The position numbers and the translations under genes were made by a program. This document shows, piece after piece, positions 9,101 through 20,700 of a stretch of 64,000 bases of DNA. The first letter of the stretch is position 1, and each line of letters starts with the position of its first letter. Under the pieces are notes generated by a model. It searched no databases, had not been told where the DNA came from, and saw only the letters and a list, made by a program, of their open reading frames with translations. Source of the stretch: DSWT01 sp036845725 (GTDB lineage Bacteria; Chloroflexota; Anaerolineae; B4-G1; SLSP01); assembly GCA_036845725.1 (NCBI GenBank), contig DAIUDK010000001.1:70001-134000 (forward strand), written 5' to 3'.

Positions 9101-11528
9101 TAACGGGCGAGTATAAGACGGCGTCCACATTTTTCGCGCCCGCGTGGTCGCTATCGATGAGAGCAAACGATCCCGTCCCGCCAGTGCGGTTACCAAGCGA
9201 CTTCGAGTCATCGAAGCGCCACACCACGCCGGCCCCGGCGTTATCCACCAGTGACCAACCGGCAGGCAGAGCGCCACCATCGAAGGATTCTGTCGTCCCA
9301 ACACGGCTGAGACTATAACCCGGCGCACGGCAGGTGACCGTATCCGCATGCAAAGCCACATTGCGCGTCACATTGCCCATCAACGGGCCGAGGGAAAAAC
9401 TGGCGGGCAGGTAGCCGGAGACCCAGGCTTCGACCTCCAGCGTGTAGGTGACTCCAGCCGCCAGCGTGAGGGTGTACGCGCCGCTGAGCGGATCGGTCCA
9501 CACGACGTCGTTAGGCGCGGGCGGGTTGTAGGGCACACCCTGCACGCGGATGCGCGCGTAGAGCGGCCAACCGGTGAGCGCGTCGGTGACGGTCCCAGAA
9601 ACGACGTAGGTCGGCGCGGGGGTGAGGGACAGGTTGAGTGTGGTGGTCGCGTTGCTGGTGACTTCGACGCCGGTTTGCGTGCGCGGGAAATAGCCATAAG
9701 CGCTGGCGGTGACGGTGTAAGTCTCCGGTTCAAGCAACAACACGTAGGAACCATTGCCGGCGCTGGTGGTGGCTTCCGTTCCGGATGGGCCGACAGCTTC
9801 GACGCGCGCGCCGCTCACGGGTGAAGATGTGGCGGCATCGGCGACAACACCGCGCAGCGTGCCGGGTTCGGCAGCCGTGCAGCCCGGAAAGCGAAAGGAG
9901 CCGATACGCGTCGACCACGACGCGTATCCTGTCGTCGCCATGTACTCCTGCGTATACCAGAAGGTGCAATCGTCCACCGGGTCGATGCCCATCATACTGT
10001 AATCGCCCCAGCGATTGTAGGAACTACTCTGGTAACCGCTACCGGCAACTAACGAGACTTCATCCTGGGGCAACGTCCCCAGGGGATCGTTCGCCAGCCG
10101 CCCGGCGTACCGCACAGAGGGATAAACACTGCTGCTGGAGACGCTGTAGCCCAGGGCCATGTTGCCCTCTCCATCCATCGCCACACTGCCCATCCAGCGG
10201 TGATGGGAATCCGGGGCGTACGTGCCTTGCTGGTAAATGACGGGTGAACCACCGGGGTCGCGGACTTCGTACCAGCGCACGCCGGCGATGCCACTTCCGG
10301 CGTTGACCGTGTGGTTGACCACGAGCGATTCGTGCGTGCCGAAGTTGCGGTAGGCCAGCCGGTACATCAGCCGGTCGCCGATGGCATCCAGCCGCACCGA
10401 CGTGCCCGGCTGAGGGATGCAATTGCGCGTGCTAGAACAGATCGGCGTCCACTCGGCCACGGGGATGACAAAGTTAGGCTGTCCGTTAAGGCCAAACGTC
10501 GTATTGGCAGGGTTGGCCCAATCGACGTGGAATTCCCAGATCCGCATGGCGTCGTTCGGCCTGATCCAGGAACCATCATCCACTTCCATAAAGTAGTTGG
10601 GCGCACCCGCCGGCGGCAGCGTAGCGCCATCGAGGTCGGAGGGCAACATCCCGCCGAAATTATCGTTGACGTTATAAAGGTCAAAGAATTGAAAGGATGC
10701 CGTGGGGTCGCCGGTGAGCATCTTATCACGCTCGAAGACGAAGACGCCCGCCCCACCCCAGTACTCGCTGTTGGTGAACTGGTTGACCGTCATATAGTAC
10801 CCATCGGGCCAGACACCGAACTTGGGGTAGTCGTTCATTTTGGTGGCGCTAACCTGAAAAGCATAACGATACCAGGCGCCGGTGGGGTCGGCGGTCTGGG
10901 AGACGGCGATACATTGGTAGTACGGGCCATCGACGGAGAACTGAGTCATCAGCCAGCGATTGGCGATGGGATCAAAGAGGGTAATCGGGTCACCGTCGTT
11001 GGTGTTCGCACAAACACCGCCGAAGCCCTGCCAGATTGTGTTGCCGGTGACAGGGCCGTAGACCAGCGTAGGCGTGTTGGTCACGTCCCAGACGGCAAAG
11101 GAGAGGTTGACCCATTGCACATAGTATTTCGTCCCGGTAGCCGGATCGTAGCCGATGTCGCCCTGGGTGTCAGGCGGATGCACGCCGTTGATGTTATCCA
11201 GGCCATCGAAGCTGGTGAGCGGCGATGGCATCGCCATGGGACCGGTTACGCTTTGCAGGACGCGGTCCGTCGTGTAAAACGCATCCGACTGGACAGCTTT
11301 AGGAAGGCGGAACGAAAACGCAGTTTCGTCTCCCCCTATCGCCTGCTGGCCGCTGTCTATTGATAGCGCGCGTAACGCCGGAGAGACGTCCATGCGCTCG
11401 GCGTACCCCACGGTGGGCGTCAGCGGCGCGGGCGGGGCGGCGAAGGCCAGGCGCGGGGGTATGGCCAGCGCGCCGAAAAACAAAACGAGCAACAATGATA
11501 AACAAAGATTCTTTTTCACGTTTGTCAC
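6132..11528 (-). CDS. Secreted beta-propeller-like multidomain protein with PKD domain
   Basis: This is a 1,798-residue exported protein with no peptidase motif that I recognise. A GTG at 11528 is preferred because GAGGGAG lies about six bases upstream and a signal peptide (MTNVKKNLCLSLLLVLFFGA) follows. Residues about 60-560 form a propeller-like domain containing PPDTQGDIGYD and YYVQWVN. Then come two carboxypeptidase-regulatory-like domains, a MAM/jelly-roll-like domain (VRFHYYNANYEWWWQVDDV), a third regulatory-like domain, an NHL-like propeller segment, three NEW3-like repeats and a PKD domain (YTWDFGDGG). It ends YQVYLPLIIRASD. The regulatory/jelly-roll block closely parallels the same block in the giant subtilase next door, suggesting duplication. 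An adhesive or substrate-binding role is inferred. Confidence 0.88.
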   Translation of the reverse strand: MTNVKKNLCLSLLLVLFFGALAIPPRLAFAAPPAPLTPTVGYAERMDVSPALRALSIDSGQQAIGGDETAFSFRLPKAVQSDAFYTTDRVLQSVTGPMAMPSPLTSFDGLDNINGVHPPDTQGDIGYDPATGTKYYVQWVNLSFAVWDVTNTPTLVYGPVTGNTIWQGFGGVCANTNDGDPITLFDPIANRWLMTQFSVDGPYYQCIAVSQTADPTGAWYRYAFQVSATKMNDYPKFGVWPDGYYMTVNQFTNSEYWGGAGVFVFERDKMLTGDPTASFQFFDLYNVNDNFGGMLPSDLDGATLPPAGAPNYFMEVDDGSWIRPNDAMRIWEFHVDWANPANTTFGLNGQPNFVIPVAEWTPICSSTRNCIPQPGTSVRLDAIGDRLMYRLAYRNFGTHESLVVNHTVNAGSGIAGVRWYEVRDPGGSPVIYQQGTYAPDSHHRWMGSVAMDGEGNMALGYSVSSSSVYPSVRYAGRLANDPLGTLPQDEVSLVAGSGYQSSSYNRWGDYSMMGIDPVDDCTFWYTQEYMATTGYASWSTRIGSFRFPGCTAAEPGTLRGVVADAATSSPVSGARVEAVGPSGTEATTSAGNGSYVLLLEPETYTVTASAYGYFPRTQTGVEVTSNATTTLNLSLTPAPTYVVSGTVTDALTGWPLYARIRVQGVPYNPPAPNDVVWTDPLSGAYTLTLAAGVTYTLEVEAWVSGYLPASFSLGPLMGNVTRNVALHADTVTCRAPGYSLSRVGTTESFDGGALPAGWSLVDNAGAGVVWRFDDSKSLGNRTGGTGSFALIDSDHAGAKNVDAVLYSPVMDFSSQTAVILEFKYDFRWYSYGENEIADVDVSVNGGTTWTNVWQRSGANDRGPKTARVNLSALAVGKSDVRVRFHYYNANYEWWWQVDDVFVGTSTCAPTAGGLIVGEVTDANTGAAVAAVLRDDAGYTAQASTHNAPGVGAFYTLFAPAGTHVVTATATGYAPGVVTATVTAGVAVAHDIALDAGQLAVAPNALTLTMTADTMTTRAITLSNSGGFSASFTLQEINAPFTPITVTGPFAGMTRRVSPKHLHDLNATTVRQYDPPDVPLLDAGTVIQTWDSGLVSPWGVAYDTAAGLLWLSDTRLGGGEDRNVAFEPDGTPTGASLPTSPWVALFAADIAYNPITGNLWQINVGEDGCVYELDPATAPGTAAATGRALCPPFGVSERGLAYDPTTDTFYSGSWNDQIVYHFDATGRLLDSYDLKLNIAGLAYNPATRHLFVMSNAAIGRDVYVIDTAAGYTIIGGFDIDGLGSFEQAGLSLDCDGNLWAVNQVTGQVIQAISGETGVCAWQEVAWLTSDPVTGTVGIGGEQAVTLHFDASGMDAGVYPAHLRVANSTPYGELSVPITLTVVQPYAVALSPSAAAQSGLPGAQVTYTFMLTNEGLETDTYTVTLSGDDWIATATPMVGPLAAGESAPVTVTVTVPNAALCDALDTLTVTVASQGSPSRFVSATATTSARAVYAVQAVVNPLQLTGDPAAVLQTTLWVTNTGNCVDTFALYPTSVWPVDVTATTGALEVGVGIAVPVTVTIPASALAGDAAATTLAAMSQANAAVRATATVTTTANAVYGVALSPQTASMDADPGETVVYTLTLSNMGNAADTYTLSVEDAAWSTTLNSQMASLAPGQTLTVTATVAVPVATAASLDTARVVAAGTGVSTTSLLTTTLDCISVSGAAFTFTPAQPFGGETATFTGTVTAGTPPIVYTWDFGDGGTATGAVVTHTFSTETAIFPYTVAMTATNACGWDVAEQVVAVHLYQVYLPLIIRASD

Positions 11529-11653
11529 ATTTTCTCCCTCAGTCTGAATACCAACCACAGCGTACTATACCATTGAGCGATGTGAAGTCCAATGCAGTGC
11601 GAGCCAGAGTCTTTTCATTCTCCTGGTGCAACGTATCTCCTCTCCCACAAAGT

Positions 11654-11684
11654 GAGGGCCACCAGGGTAGCCCTGGTGGCCCTC
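11654..11684 (-). terminator. Stem-loop terminator after the giant subtilase gene
   Basis: A perfect 14-bp stem (GAGGGCCACCAGGG with its complement, 3-base loop) lies 34 bases past the stop codon. On the minus strand it is followed by ACTTTG, a weak T tract, so termination may be partial. Confidence 0.7.
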
Positions 11685-11717
11685 TTGAGAAAGCAACGTG
11701 TTAGAGCAGGTTACCTG

Positions 11718-14700
11718 CTACTGCGCGTTGCGCATCACGAGCGGCAGATAGATGGTGTGCATCACCCGCCCAACTCGCACCACAGCCTCAGCGGTAAACG
11801 GCAGATCGTTCGCCGTTACCGTGACGGTGTTCGTGATCAACGTACCCAACTCCACATCATCGTTCACGCGAACGACGAAGCTGAAGGTAACGGTTGCGCC
11901 TGCTTCGAGCGACCCGGCCCACGTCACCGCGTTGCCCGGCGGATCTGCCACAGTTGCGCCGGAGACGCTGCCCAACACGTAGGTCGTGTTGGCGGGAACG
12001 GGATCGGACGCCGTTAGATCGAGTGGCATATCGTAGCTGTTGGTGAAGACCACGGTGTAGGTGATCAGCTCGCCGGGCAGCACGAAGTCCGCCGGATCGG
12101 CAGTCTTGACGACATCCACCCGGACCGCCGGTTCATCGAGCACAGTCAGCCGCACGGGGCGGACGAACAGACGTTCCACCGCCGCGTTCGTGTGCGCGAT
12201 TTCCAGGACGGTTGAGTAGACGTCGCCGGCGACCAGGCCGGTCGAGTCGAACGTCAACACCACCGGCACACTGCTATCCGCCGGGACGACGCCCGTCTTG
12301 GGCGCCACCGACAGCCACAGACTGGAGCCGGAGATGTCGTCGTAGGCGAAGTCGCCCGCACCAACGTTGTGGATGGTGAGAGTGCGCGTGAGGGTGCGTT
12401 CCTTGGGCAGTGTCTCGTCGAAGCTGGTCGGCGTGACGCTGACGCAAGGCAGATCGATACGCAGGCTCACGTTGCGCGGCAGCATCCCCGTTTGCGCCGT
12501 TCCATTCGCCGTGACCGGTACGTAGCCAGGATGCGAAACGGTTATGGTGTAAGCATCACCGGTCGCGAGCCAGGCCGCGTAGGTGCCATCAGCGCCCGTG
12601 GTAAGTATGAAGCTGTCACCCGAGCTGGTCGAGACGGCGACTTGCACGCCCTCCAGCGTTTCGCTGACCTCGTCACACTGCGACCAGGCGGTGACAACAC
12701 CTTCGAGTCTCACCTGCGCCGCCTGCAGCACGGTCATCGTCACAGGGATAACGAATAGCGCTTGCTGCGGATCATTGGTCTCTACCCACAGTTCGGCCAG
12801 ATAGTCGCCCGGTAAGGTGACTTCAGGCACGGACGCGTCGAGCGTGACCACGACCGTCGCATCGTCGTGAGCGGCGATGTCGCCTTCGTCCACATCCACC
12901 GACAACCACGTGACTTGATCGGACCGGCAATTCGTCTCCTCGCCAGGGTAAGCGAAGCAGATCGCCAGTTCGTCGGCCAGCGCCGGCCCGTAGTTGAGGC
13001 CGACGATGCCGAGCGCGTCTTCGATGCCGGTGCTCGCGTCAGGTGCATCCACCGTCTCGTACTGCATCAGGATGCTGCCGGAGCGGAAGAGAATGGCCTG
13101 GAAGGTTCCTGCCGGAGCGCCGCCAGCGTGCGTGAAGTCGTCGTACTGCACGATGAAGCAGGCGTCCACGGCAGTCCCTGCCGGGTTGTACGGACACTGC
13201 GGGAAGTTCTGAACGTAGACGGTTCCCGGAAGCAGATCGTCCCAGGCGACGGCGATGAGGTTGTTGGGCAGCGTCGGGCTAGGCAGCGCGTCGGGGCTGA
13301 GGTCGGTGGAGCCGGCGCCGAAGGAGAGGAAGCCGTTGCTGTTGACGAAGACGGAGTCGTAGAGATTGGGATCGACGTCGCTATCGCCGTAGAACTTGAA
13401 GTCGAAGCCGATGTCCACTTCAACGGAGTCATTGTCGCCGAGCGTTACCGGCGTGCCGATGCCGGAGATGTCCACGAAGCCGTAGGCCGGGCCGACGCCC
13501 GCGCTGTTGGAGTCGGCGAACTCATAGCCGAAGCCATCCGGGCCGCCGGCGGCCAACGGGCCGAGTATGTCGAAGCCCAGGCTGCGCTCGTCGATCTCGA
13601 ACGTGCCGGTGAAGGCGCCCAGGTTCGCCAGGTTGAGGTCCACCGTAGTGACGGCGCCCATCTCCACAGAGACGGCCAGCGCGTCCGGCGCGACCGTGAT
13701 GCACGGCTGCATGAAGAGCAGGTCAGCGTTCTGCGTGGTCACTTCACCGCCGGCGATCTCGACACCGGTGAACACCTGCGCGTCGTAACCGGCCTCATAG
13801 GAAATAGTAACGGTGAACGGGCTATACATCCCGTCGATCCAGATACCGTAGATACCGGCGGCATCGGTTTCGACGGCCCAGGTGTCGGTGGTCACGGTGC
13901 TTTCGACGAAGATGACGGCGCCTTCCAGCGGCATGGTCATCGCGTTACAGTAGCCAAGACCCTGCACCAGGCCGCCGATCTTGCCCCACGTAGCGGGCGG
14001 TTCGACGGTCATGGTGACGGGCATGACGATTTCGTTGCTGCCTTTGAAGGTCAACGTGGCGTAGTAATCGCCAGGTTGTGTCACTTCCGGCACGCTCGCG
14101 TCGAAGGTGAGGGTGACGGGGGCGGTGGCGTCAGGCGCGACCGTTCCAGAGGTCGGATCTTCGTCCAGCCACGGGACGCCGCCCGCTGCCAGGAAGTCCA
14201 TAGCCCGCTCAACGATGGCCGTTTCTACCGGATCGCCTACGGCGCTGCCGCCGGCGTAGTAGAAGTCCCAAGCCAGATAGATGGCCTTGTAGCCCAGACG
14301 CTCCACCTTAATGCCCGCGCAGTTGAGGCTAGGCGCGTCGAAGATACAGGTTCCTTCGGCGCCCACGGTAAAGTCATCGGGGTACGGGTCGGCGCTGATG
14401 TCAGGATCGATGCCGGCCATGATATCCAGGCCGGTCAACTGTCCATCCGATCCACTGTCGCTCACGTAGGTGGACTGGAGGTAGGTCTGGTAGAAGGTGG
14501 TAGGGGCAGTACGATTGCTGTACCCCAGATCGTTGTCGGCGATCAGGAACGAGCCGCCAGCATCCAGGTAGGCCAAGGCCTTAGCCCAACTGTCGCCAGA
14601 ATAACCACCGGCGTAGAAGACGGCCTGGTATTCCAGCAGATCGGCCAGCGCCATCGCCTGGAAGGCATCTCGGGTTACGCGCAGATAGCTGTAGCCCAGG

Positions 14701-17700
14701 TTGGTCAGCGCCGTCTCCATAGCCGTCGCTGGGGTGGTGTCATACGCGACGACCAGGACATCCTCGCCGGCCGTCGGCGCCATCACCTGGAAGCCACCCG
14801 ATTTCTCCCGCACCTCCCAGTCAAGATCCGCCGCGCCTGTGTTAGACACGGTGATCGGCAGCGTGGTGCTCACGCCCATCGCCACGGTAACGTGCGCGTC
14901 GGCGGGTGTCACGCTCATGCACGGCGCTTCGGAGCTAAGATCGAAGTCCTGTATTGTGGTCATGCCAGAGATAACTTCGACATCGGCCACAAACTCCGTC
15001 ACATAGCCGTCCGCGTCTACCGTGATGGTGACAGGGCTGTGCGCCTCATCCAGCCAGAGGGCGTAAGCGCCGTCAGCGTCGGTCAGTAACGTCCAGGTCT
15101 GGGTCGCACTTTGGATCGTGACTTCCGCGCCTTCCAACGCCTCAGCGGTCGCCGGGTCATCGCACGGGCCAAGGCCCATGACGGTGCCGGTGATCTGACC
15201 GTAGGTTTCGGGGAGCGTGACGTGCATGGTCACGGGGATGCTGAATCCGTCCCACACGGGGTCGCTGTTGTTGACGGTCAGGACGCCGGCATAGGTGCCG
15301 GGCTGCGTCACTTCAGGCACGCCCGCGTCGAAGGTGATGTCGGCTACACCACTCGTCGCAGACGGCACCGCGCCCGATTCTGGATCTTCGAAGAGCCAGG
15401 GGATATCAGCTGCCTCAAGCAATTGGATGGACAGCTCGGTAGCCCCATCATAGTTCCAACCAGACCCGGGCACTGTCGCAGCCCACACTGAGCCGGTCAA
15501 ACCGTTCACCGGATCCAGATCGCCAGTCTCCCAGAAGAAATCGTCTGTGCCAGTCCCGGTGTTGTTGTAGATCTCGATCCAGTAGTTTCCGGGCGCCAGA
15601 ATCACTGGGGAAGCCAGGGTCAACGTATGCATCCACTCATGCACGCCGAACAGCACTACGCCGGTTTGAACGCGCTCGTAATCCACATTGGTCTCGACGT
15701 AGATATTCGCGCCCGGTAAGCCGGCATCATCAGAGTGGAAGATGACCGTAAGGTTATCCGGATCGATGGGTGTGTCGGTAGAGTAATAGCCGGTCCAGAA
15801 GACGATCTGACCGATAGCTTTCCCCTCACTCAGAGTAAAGTTCTCAGCTATGGCCTGCGCGCCAGTAGAACAGTTATCACAACCGGCATCGCTGAAGAGG
15901 CCATTATCCTGGTTCGGGATCTGGTCCAGCAGGGTCGACGCCGAAGTCGCCAGCGGTGCAGACGCGTGTCCGACCACCTCAGCCTCGGAATATTGCAACA
16001 GGCTATGCGCCTGTCCATCCGAAGCAGCCGGCGGTTGATACGGCGTTAACGTTCGCAACGTCGGGACAAAGCCGGCGGTCACCTCCGAGAAGGCGAAGTC
16101 CAGCGCGCCCGCGCCGTCGTTGGTCATCGTCAGCGGCAGGGTCGTGCTCATCCCCATCGCCACGGTGACTTCCATAGCGGACGGTTCGATGCTGGTCACG
16201 CACGGACCGAGCCAGGTCAGGCTGAAGTCCTGCGCGACTGCGCCAGAAGCGGGTACGGCCACCACCGCGGAAGCGCCAACGTGATCAGCAGCCGCAACGG
16301 TGACGGTGTAAGTCCCGTTCAGGAGCCAGTAGCTATACGCGCCAGCCGCATCTGTGGTCAGGGTGACGACAGCCGTACCGCCGGCCTCCCAGATGACGAC
16401 TTCTGCGCCTTCCAGCGCAGCGGTCGTCACATCACAGTGACCCAGGCTGGAGACGACGCCGGCCACCTGCCCCCAGGAAGCGGGCGGCGTGACGGTCATC
16501 GTCACCGGCAGGATGATGGGCGAGTCGGGATCGTCACTGGCGACCCACAGGTCGGCGTAGTACTCACCGGGCTGATCGACCTGAGAGGCGTCGAAGCCCA
16601 CGTCCACGAGCTGTTCACCGGTGTCGGCGACCATCGTGCCCGTAATGGGAGCTTCGGCCAGCCAAACGACGTCAGAGCCGGCTTCGGCGATCTCCCAGTC
16701 CGTATCCACCGCGCCGGTGTTGGTGAGAGTGAGCGCTTCGGTCACGGTCGCGCCGAGTTCGAGCGTAGTGTGCAGGGCCAACGGATCGGCCGCCACACAC
16801 GGGACGAGCCAGCGCAGGTCGAAGTCGTGGGTGGTGGTTTCTTGGCCTGTCACCGGCTCGATCGCTTCGCCCTTCTCGTGGTCGGGGTAGGAGACGGTGA
16901 TGGTGACCGGGCTGTACATCTCGTCCAGCCAGATTTGGTACGTGCCGCTCACATCGGTGGTCAGAGACCAACTGATGGGAACGTCCGCCGGAACGAGGGT
17001 TTCTGCTGTGACGCTCACGTCGTCCACGTACCATTCATCAGCATATTCACCCGAGTAACGGAAGGCGATGTAGATGGATTGCCCGGCGTAGGCGCTCAGG
17101 TCCAGCGTCTGCTCTTCCCAGGTATCCTCGGTTCCGGCGCCGAGTTCGCTCACTTCAACGAAATCAGCCGGGTCATCAGAGGCCGTCGAAACCCAGATGC
17201 CGTGATAGATCGCGTAGCTGCCCCAGTTCTCATACTGCCAGAAGGTCAGTTCCGCGCCCCCGGCAGGAATCGCCACCTGCGGCATGATCATCCAGGAAAC
17301 AGTGCCGGCATCACTATTGTTATCATCGTGATAAGCGGCATACGAACCCGAGTGAACGGGCGAAGTCGTCCGTCCCCACCCTGGATCGTCTATGACCGTA
17401 CCGGTTTGCGTCAAGGTCCATCCCGCGGGCGGGAACGCGCCCTCGAAACCTTCACTCAGTAGCGTAGTGACGGCCGGGACCATAACCGTCTCGGTCATCC
17501 AGCTCTCGATGAGCACATCCGCGCCAACCAACGGCGCCGGATCGGCGTCGCAGTAGCCCTGACCGGTGACGGTACCCATCAGCTTGCCCCACGTGTCGGG
17601 CGGGAGGACGGTCATCGTCACCGGGACGGCGATCTCATCGTTGACCGGATCGTCGCTGTTGACGAAGAGGGTGCCGAAGTATTCGCCCGGCCCTGTAACC

Positions 17701-20700
17701 TGCGTGACGACGTCGCTGGCGTCGAAGGTCAGGTCCACAACGAAGGTGTCGTCAGCGTCCACGGCGCCGGATTCGGGATCCTCGGAAAGCCAGGGGATGG
17801 GAGCTGATACATACTCCATCCCACTACCACGAACCACCCAGTTTCCGGGGAAGCCGATGTCATCGATGACAACAAAATCGGAATCTGGGGGCAGGGTTGG
17901 TGGTTCAGGTGGATCTCCAGAGTAGAGGCCAACCCAAGAACGACCTTGAGAGGCACCCTCATCGAGAGCCGCGGGATGTGTACCGACAGCATCACGGTTG
18001 ACAACGCCGATCAGCACATCGCCTGGACCATCCAACATGATCGGTGCAGACAAAGCATAGTCGTTCCAGGTTGTACCATTGTTGTATATCACAGCTTCGT
18101 CAGCCGTATACAACAAGTTAGCGCCTGTCGCGGGATCGCCATCCCCATCGGTATCTTCCCATACGATGATCTCGATAGCTTCTCCTACTGTCGCGCTGTC
18201 GCGGAACAGTATAGAGATTTGATCCAGAGTGAAGGGGAAAACATCGGGATCAGGCGTGAAACGATTCAGCCACAGGAACTGCCCTCCAGCGGTGAGGCCA
18301 AGGGCATCTTCGGCTGAACCATCATCCAATACTAACTCCACCGGGCCAGACGGTGCCCATGGCACGGCCTGAACACTTGGTGCAGATGGAGCTGCGTTGG
18401 ACATAGACAACTCGATCCGTCGTGACCCGACCGGCATCAGGGATGCATTGGCGCCACTGAACATAGTATGAAGTACAACCATACCGCCGTTCGCCTCAGC
18501 TAAATCAAATGCCGCATCACCGGCCCCCGCGTTCGTCAGCGTGAACGGCACCGTCGTGCTCGTCCCTAACGTCACCGTGACGTCGAACAAGTCAGGATCC
18601 GTCGTGAGACATGGCATCGCCCAGCGCAGGGCCGCGTCGCGCACTGTCGTCCCACCCGCCGTCACCACGACATTCGGGAAGACCTGCGTGAGGTGATCAA
18701 CGTACTCAACGGTGATCGTGACCGGGCTGTGCGCCGCGTCCAGCCAGAGCTGGTACGCGCCGTTCTCGTCGGTCAGCAACGTCCACTCCACAAACCCGGT
18801 GCCGGATTCGACAGTGACTTCCGCCTCTTCCAGCAAGATGGGCGTGGCAACGTCGCAGTAGCCCAGGCCCGTGACGACGCCTTCAATCTTGCCCCAGGAC
18901 CCCGGGGCGGTGACGGTCAGCGTGACCGGGATGTTGGGCACGTCGTTCGCGGCGTTGCTGTCCACTTTCAACGCGCCGTAATACGTGCCGGGCTGCATCG
19001 TTTCGGGCACGCCGGCGTCGAAGGTGAGGTCAACCACGGAGTCGGTATCGGCAGCGATCGTGCCGCTGACCGGAGTTTCGGTCAGCCAGGGGATGCCGCC
19101 GCCGGCGCCGCCGCCAGTGCCTGTAGCGCCACTGGCACGTAAGGTCCAGTTACCGGCAAGCGAAGCAGAGATATCGTCAATGATCCCGAAGTCAGAGTCG
19201 GGCGGCAGCGTAGGCGGATCGGGCGGATCGCCGCTATAGATACCGATCCAGGAACGTCGCTGGGAGGTCGAGCTTTGGTCAATCGCTGCGGGGTAATCCG
19301 AAAGGCCTGAAGTCCCAGAGCGGTTGACGACGCCGACCAGCACATCCCCAGGCCCGAAGAACACGGGGGAATTGGCAAGTTGGTAATTGTTCCAGGTGGC
19401 GAAATCGTTGTTCAAAACCGTGGCATTCTCGGCGTAGACAAGGACGGCGCCGTTACTTGGGTCGCTGTCGGCGTCCTGCCAGATCACCAACTGGATATCA
19501 TCCCCGACATTCACCGTGTCGTTGAAGATGATGGAGATTTGATCGAGGTGGAAGGGGAAATCACCAGCGTTGGGGGTGAAGCGGTTGAGCCAGAGGAATT
19601 GCCCCCCGGAAGTCAGACCGATGGAGTCTTCGGCCGTACCGTCATCCACCGCGAATTCGAGGTCGCCCATGGGCATCCACGTCGCAGGCGTATTGTTGGT
19701 CGCCGGCGTCTTCGCCAGGGACAGCTCCACAGCGCGGGATTGTGTGCTTCGCGCCATCGCCTGCAACGGGATCAAGCCCCCCGCGATCTCAAACAACTCA
19801 TACTCCGCCATCGCCGCGCCGGTGTTGCTCAGGGTCAGCGGTTCGACGGTGTTGTCGCCCATTGCCAGCGTCACATCGAAGTCGGCGGGGTCGTAGCTGA
19901 GACACGGCAGCAGAATGCGCAAGTCGAAGTCCACCACCGTGGTCTGACCCTGCTGCACGACCACGCCACCGGTTTCGCCGAAGTAGTCGGGCGCGGTGAC
20001 GGTGACGGTCAGCGGGCTGTGCGCCCGGTCGATCCACAGGGTGTACACGCCGTTGACGTCGGTCGCGACCGTCCAGGTCTGGCCGGTCGTCGCGCTTTCC
20101 ACACGCACCTCGGCCTCTTCCAGCGGGGCCGGGTCGCCGTCGCAGACGCCCAGGCCGGTGACGGTGCCCGTCAGCTTGCCCCAGGATTGCGGGGCTACGA
20201 CGGTCATCGTGACCGGAACGTTGAACTTGCCGTAGGGCGTGTCGTTGTTGACGATTAGTTCGGCGTGATACTCGCCGGGCTGATCCACATAGGCCGCGTC
20301 GAAGTCCACGGTGATCGCTGTATTGCCGGTTGCGGCAACAGTGCCCATCACAGGATCTTCAGCAAGCCAGAGAACATCAGCACCACCGGCAATCTTAGCT
20401 GCGCCTTCAAACTCACCCTGCGGATTACTCACAGCCAAAGGCGTAACCGTGCCGGTCGCCAGATCTACAACGCCATAGACATTCGCGCCACTACCTTGAT
20501 ACAAGAAGATGTATAACGTACCATCGTCGTTATCAAAGTCCATACCTTGCGCATAGCTTGCGTTATAACCTGTTGCGCCGACGAGCGTAGCAGCCCCGGT
20601 CGCGGGATCGATCTGATAAATTGAATCTGTGCCGATGTCATGGCCATACATCGCGCCATCGGCATTCATCGCAATATCGATCATCAACGAAACGCCGCCA

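Noticed and set aside
12867..15089. 740-codon plus-strand open frame opposite the giant subtilase
   Set aside because: It is the antisense of strongly biased coding repeats; the product is low-complexity and has no family motifs, while the minus frame encodes recognisable repeated modules.
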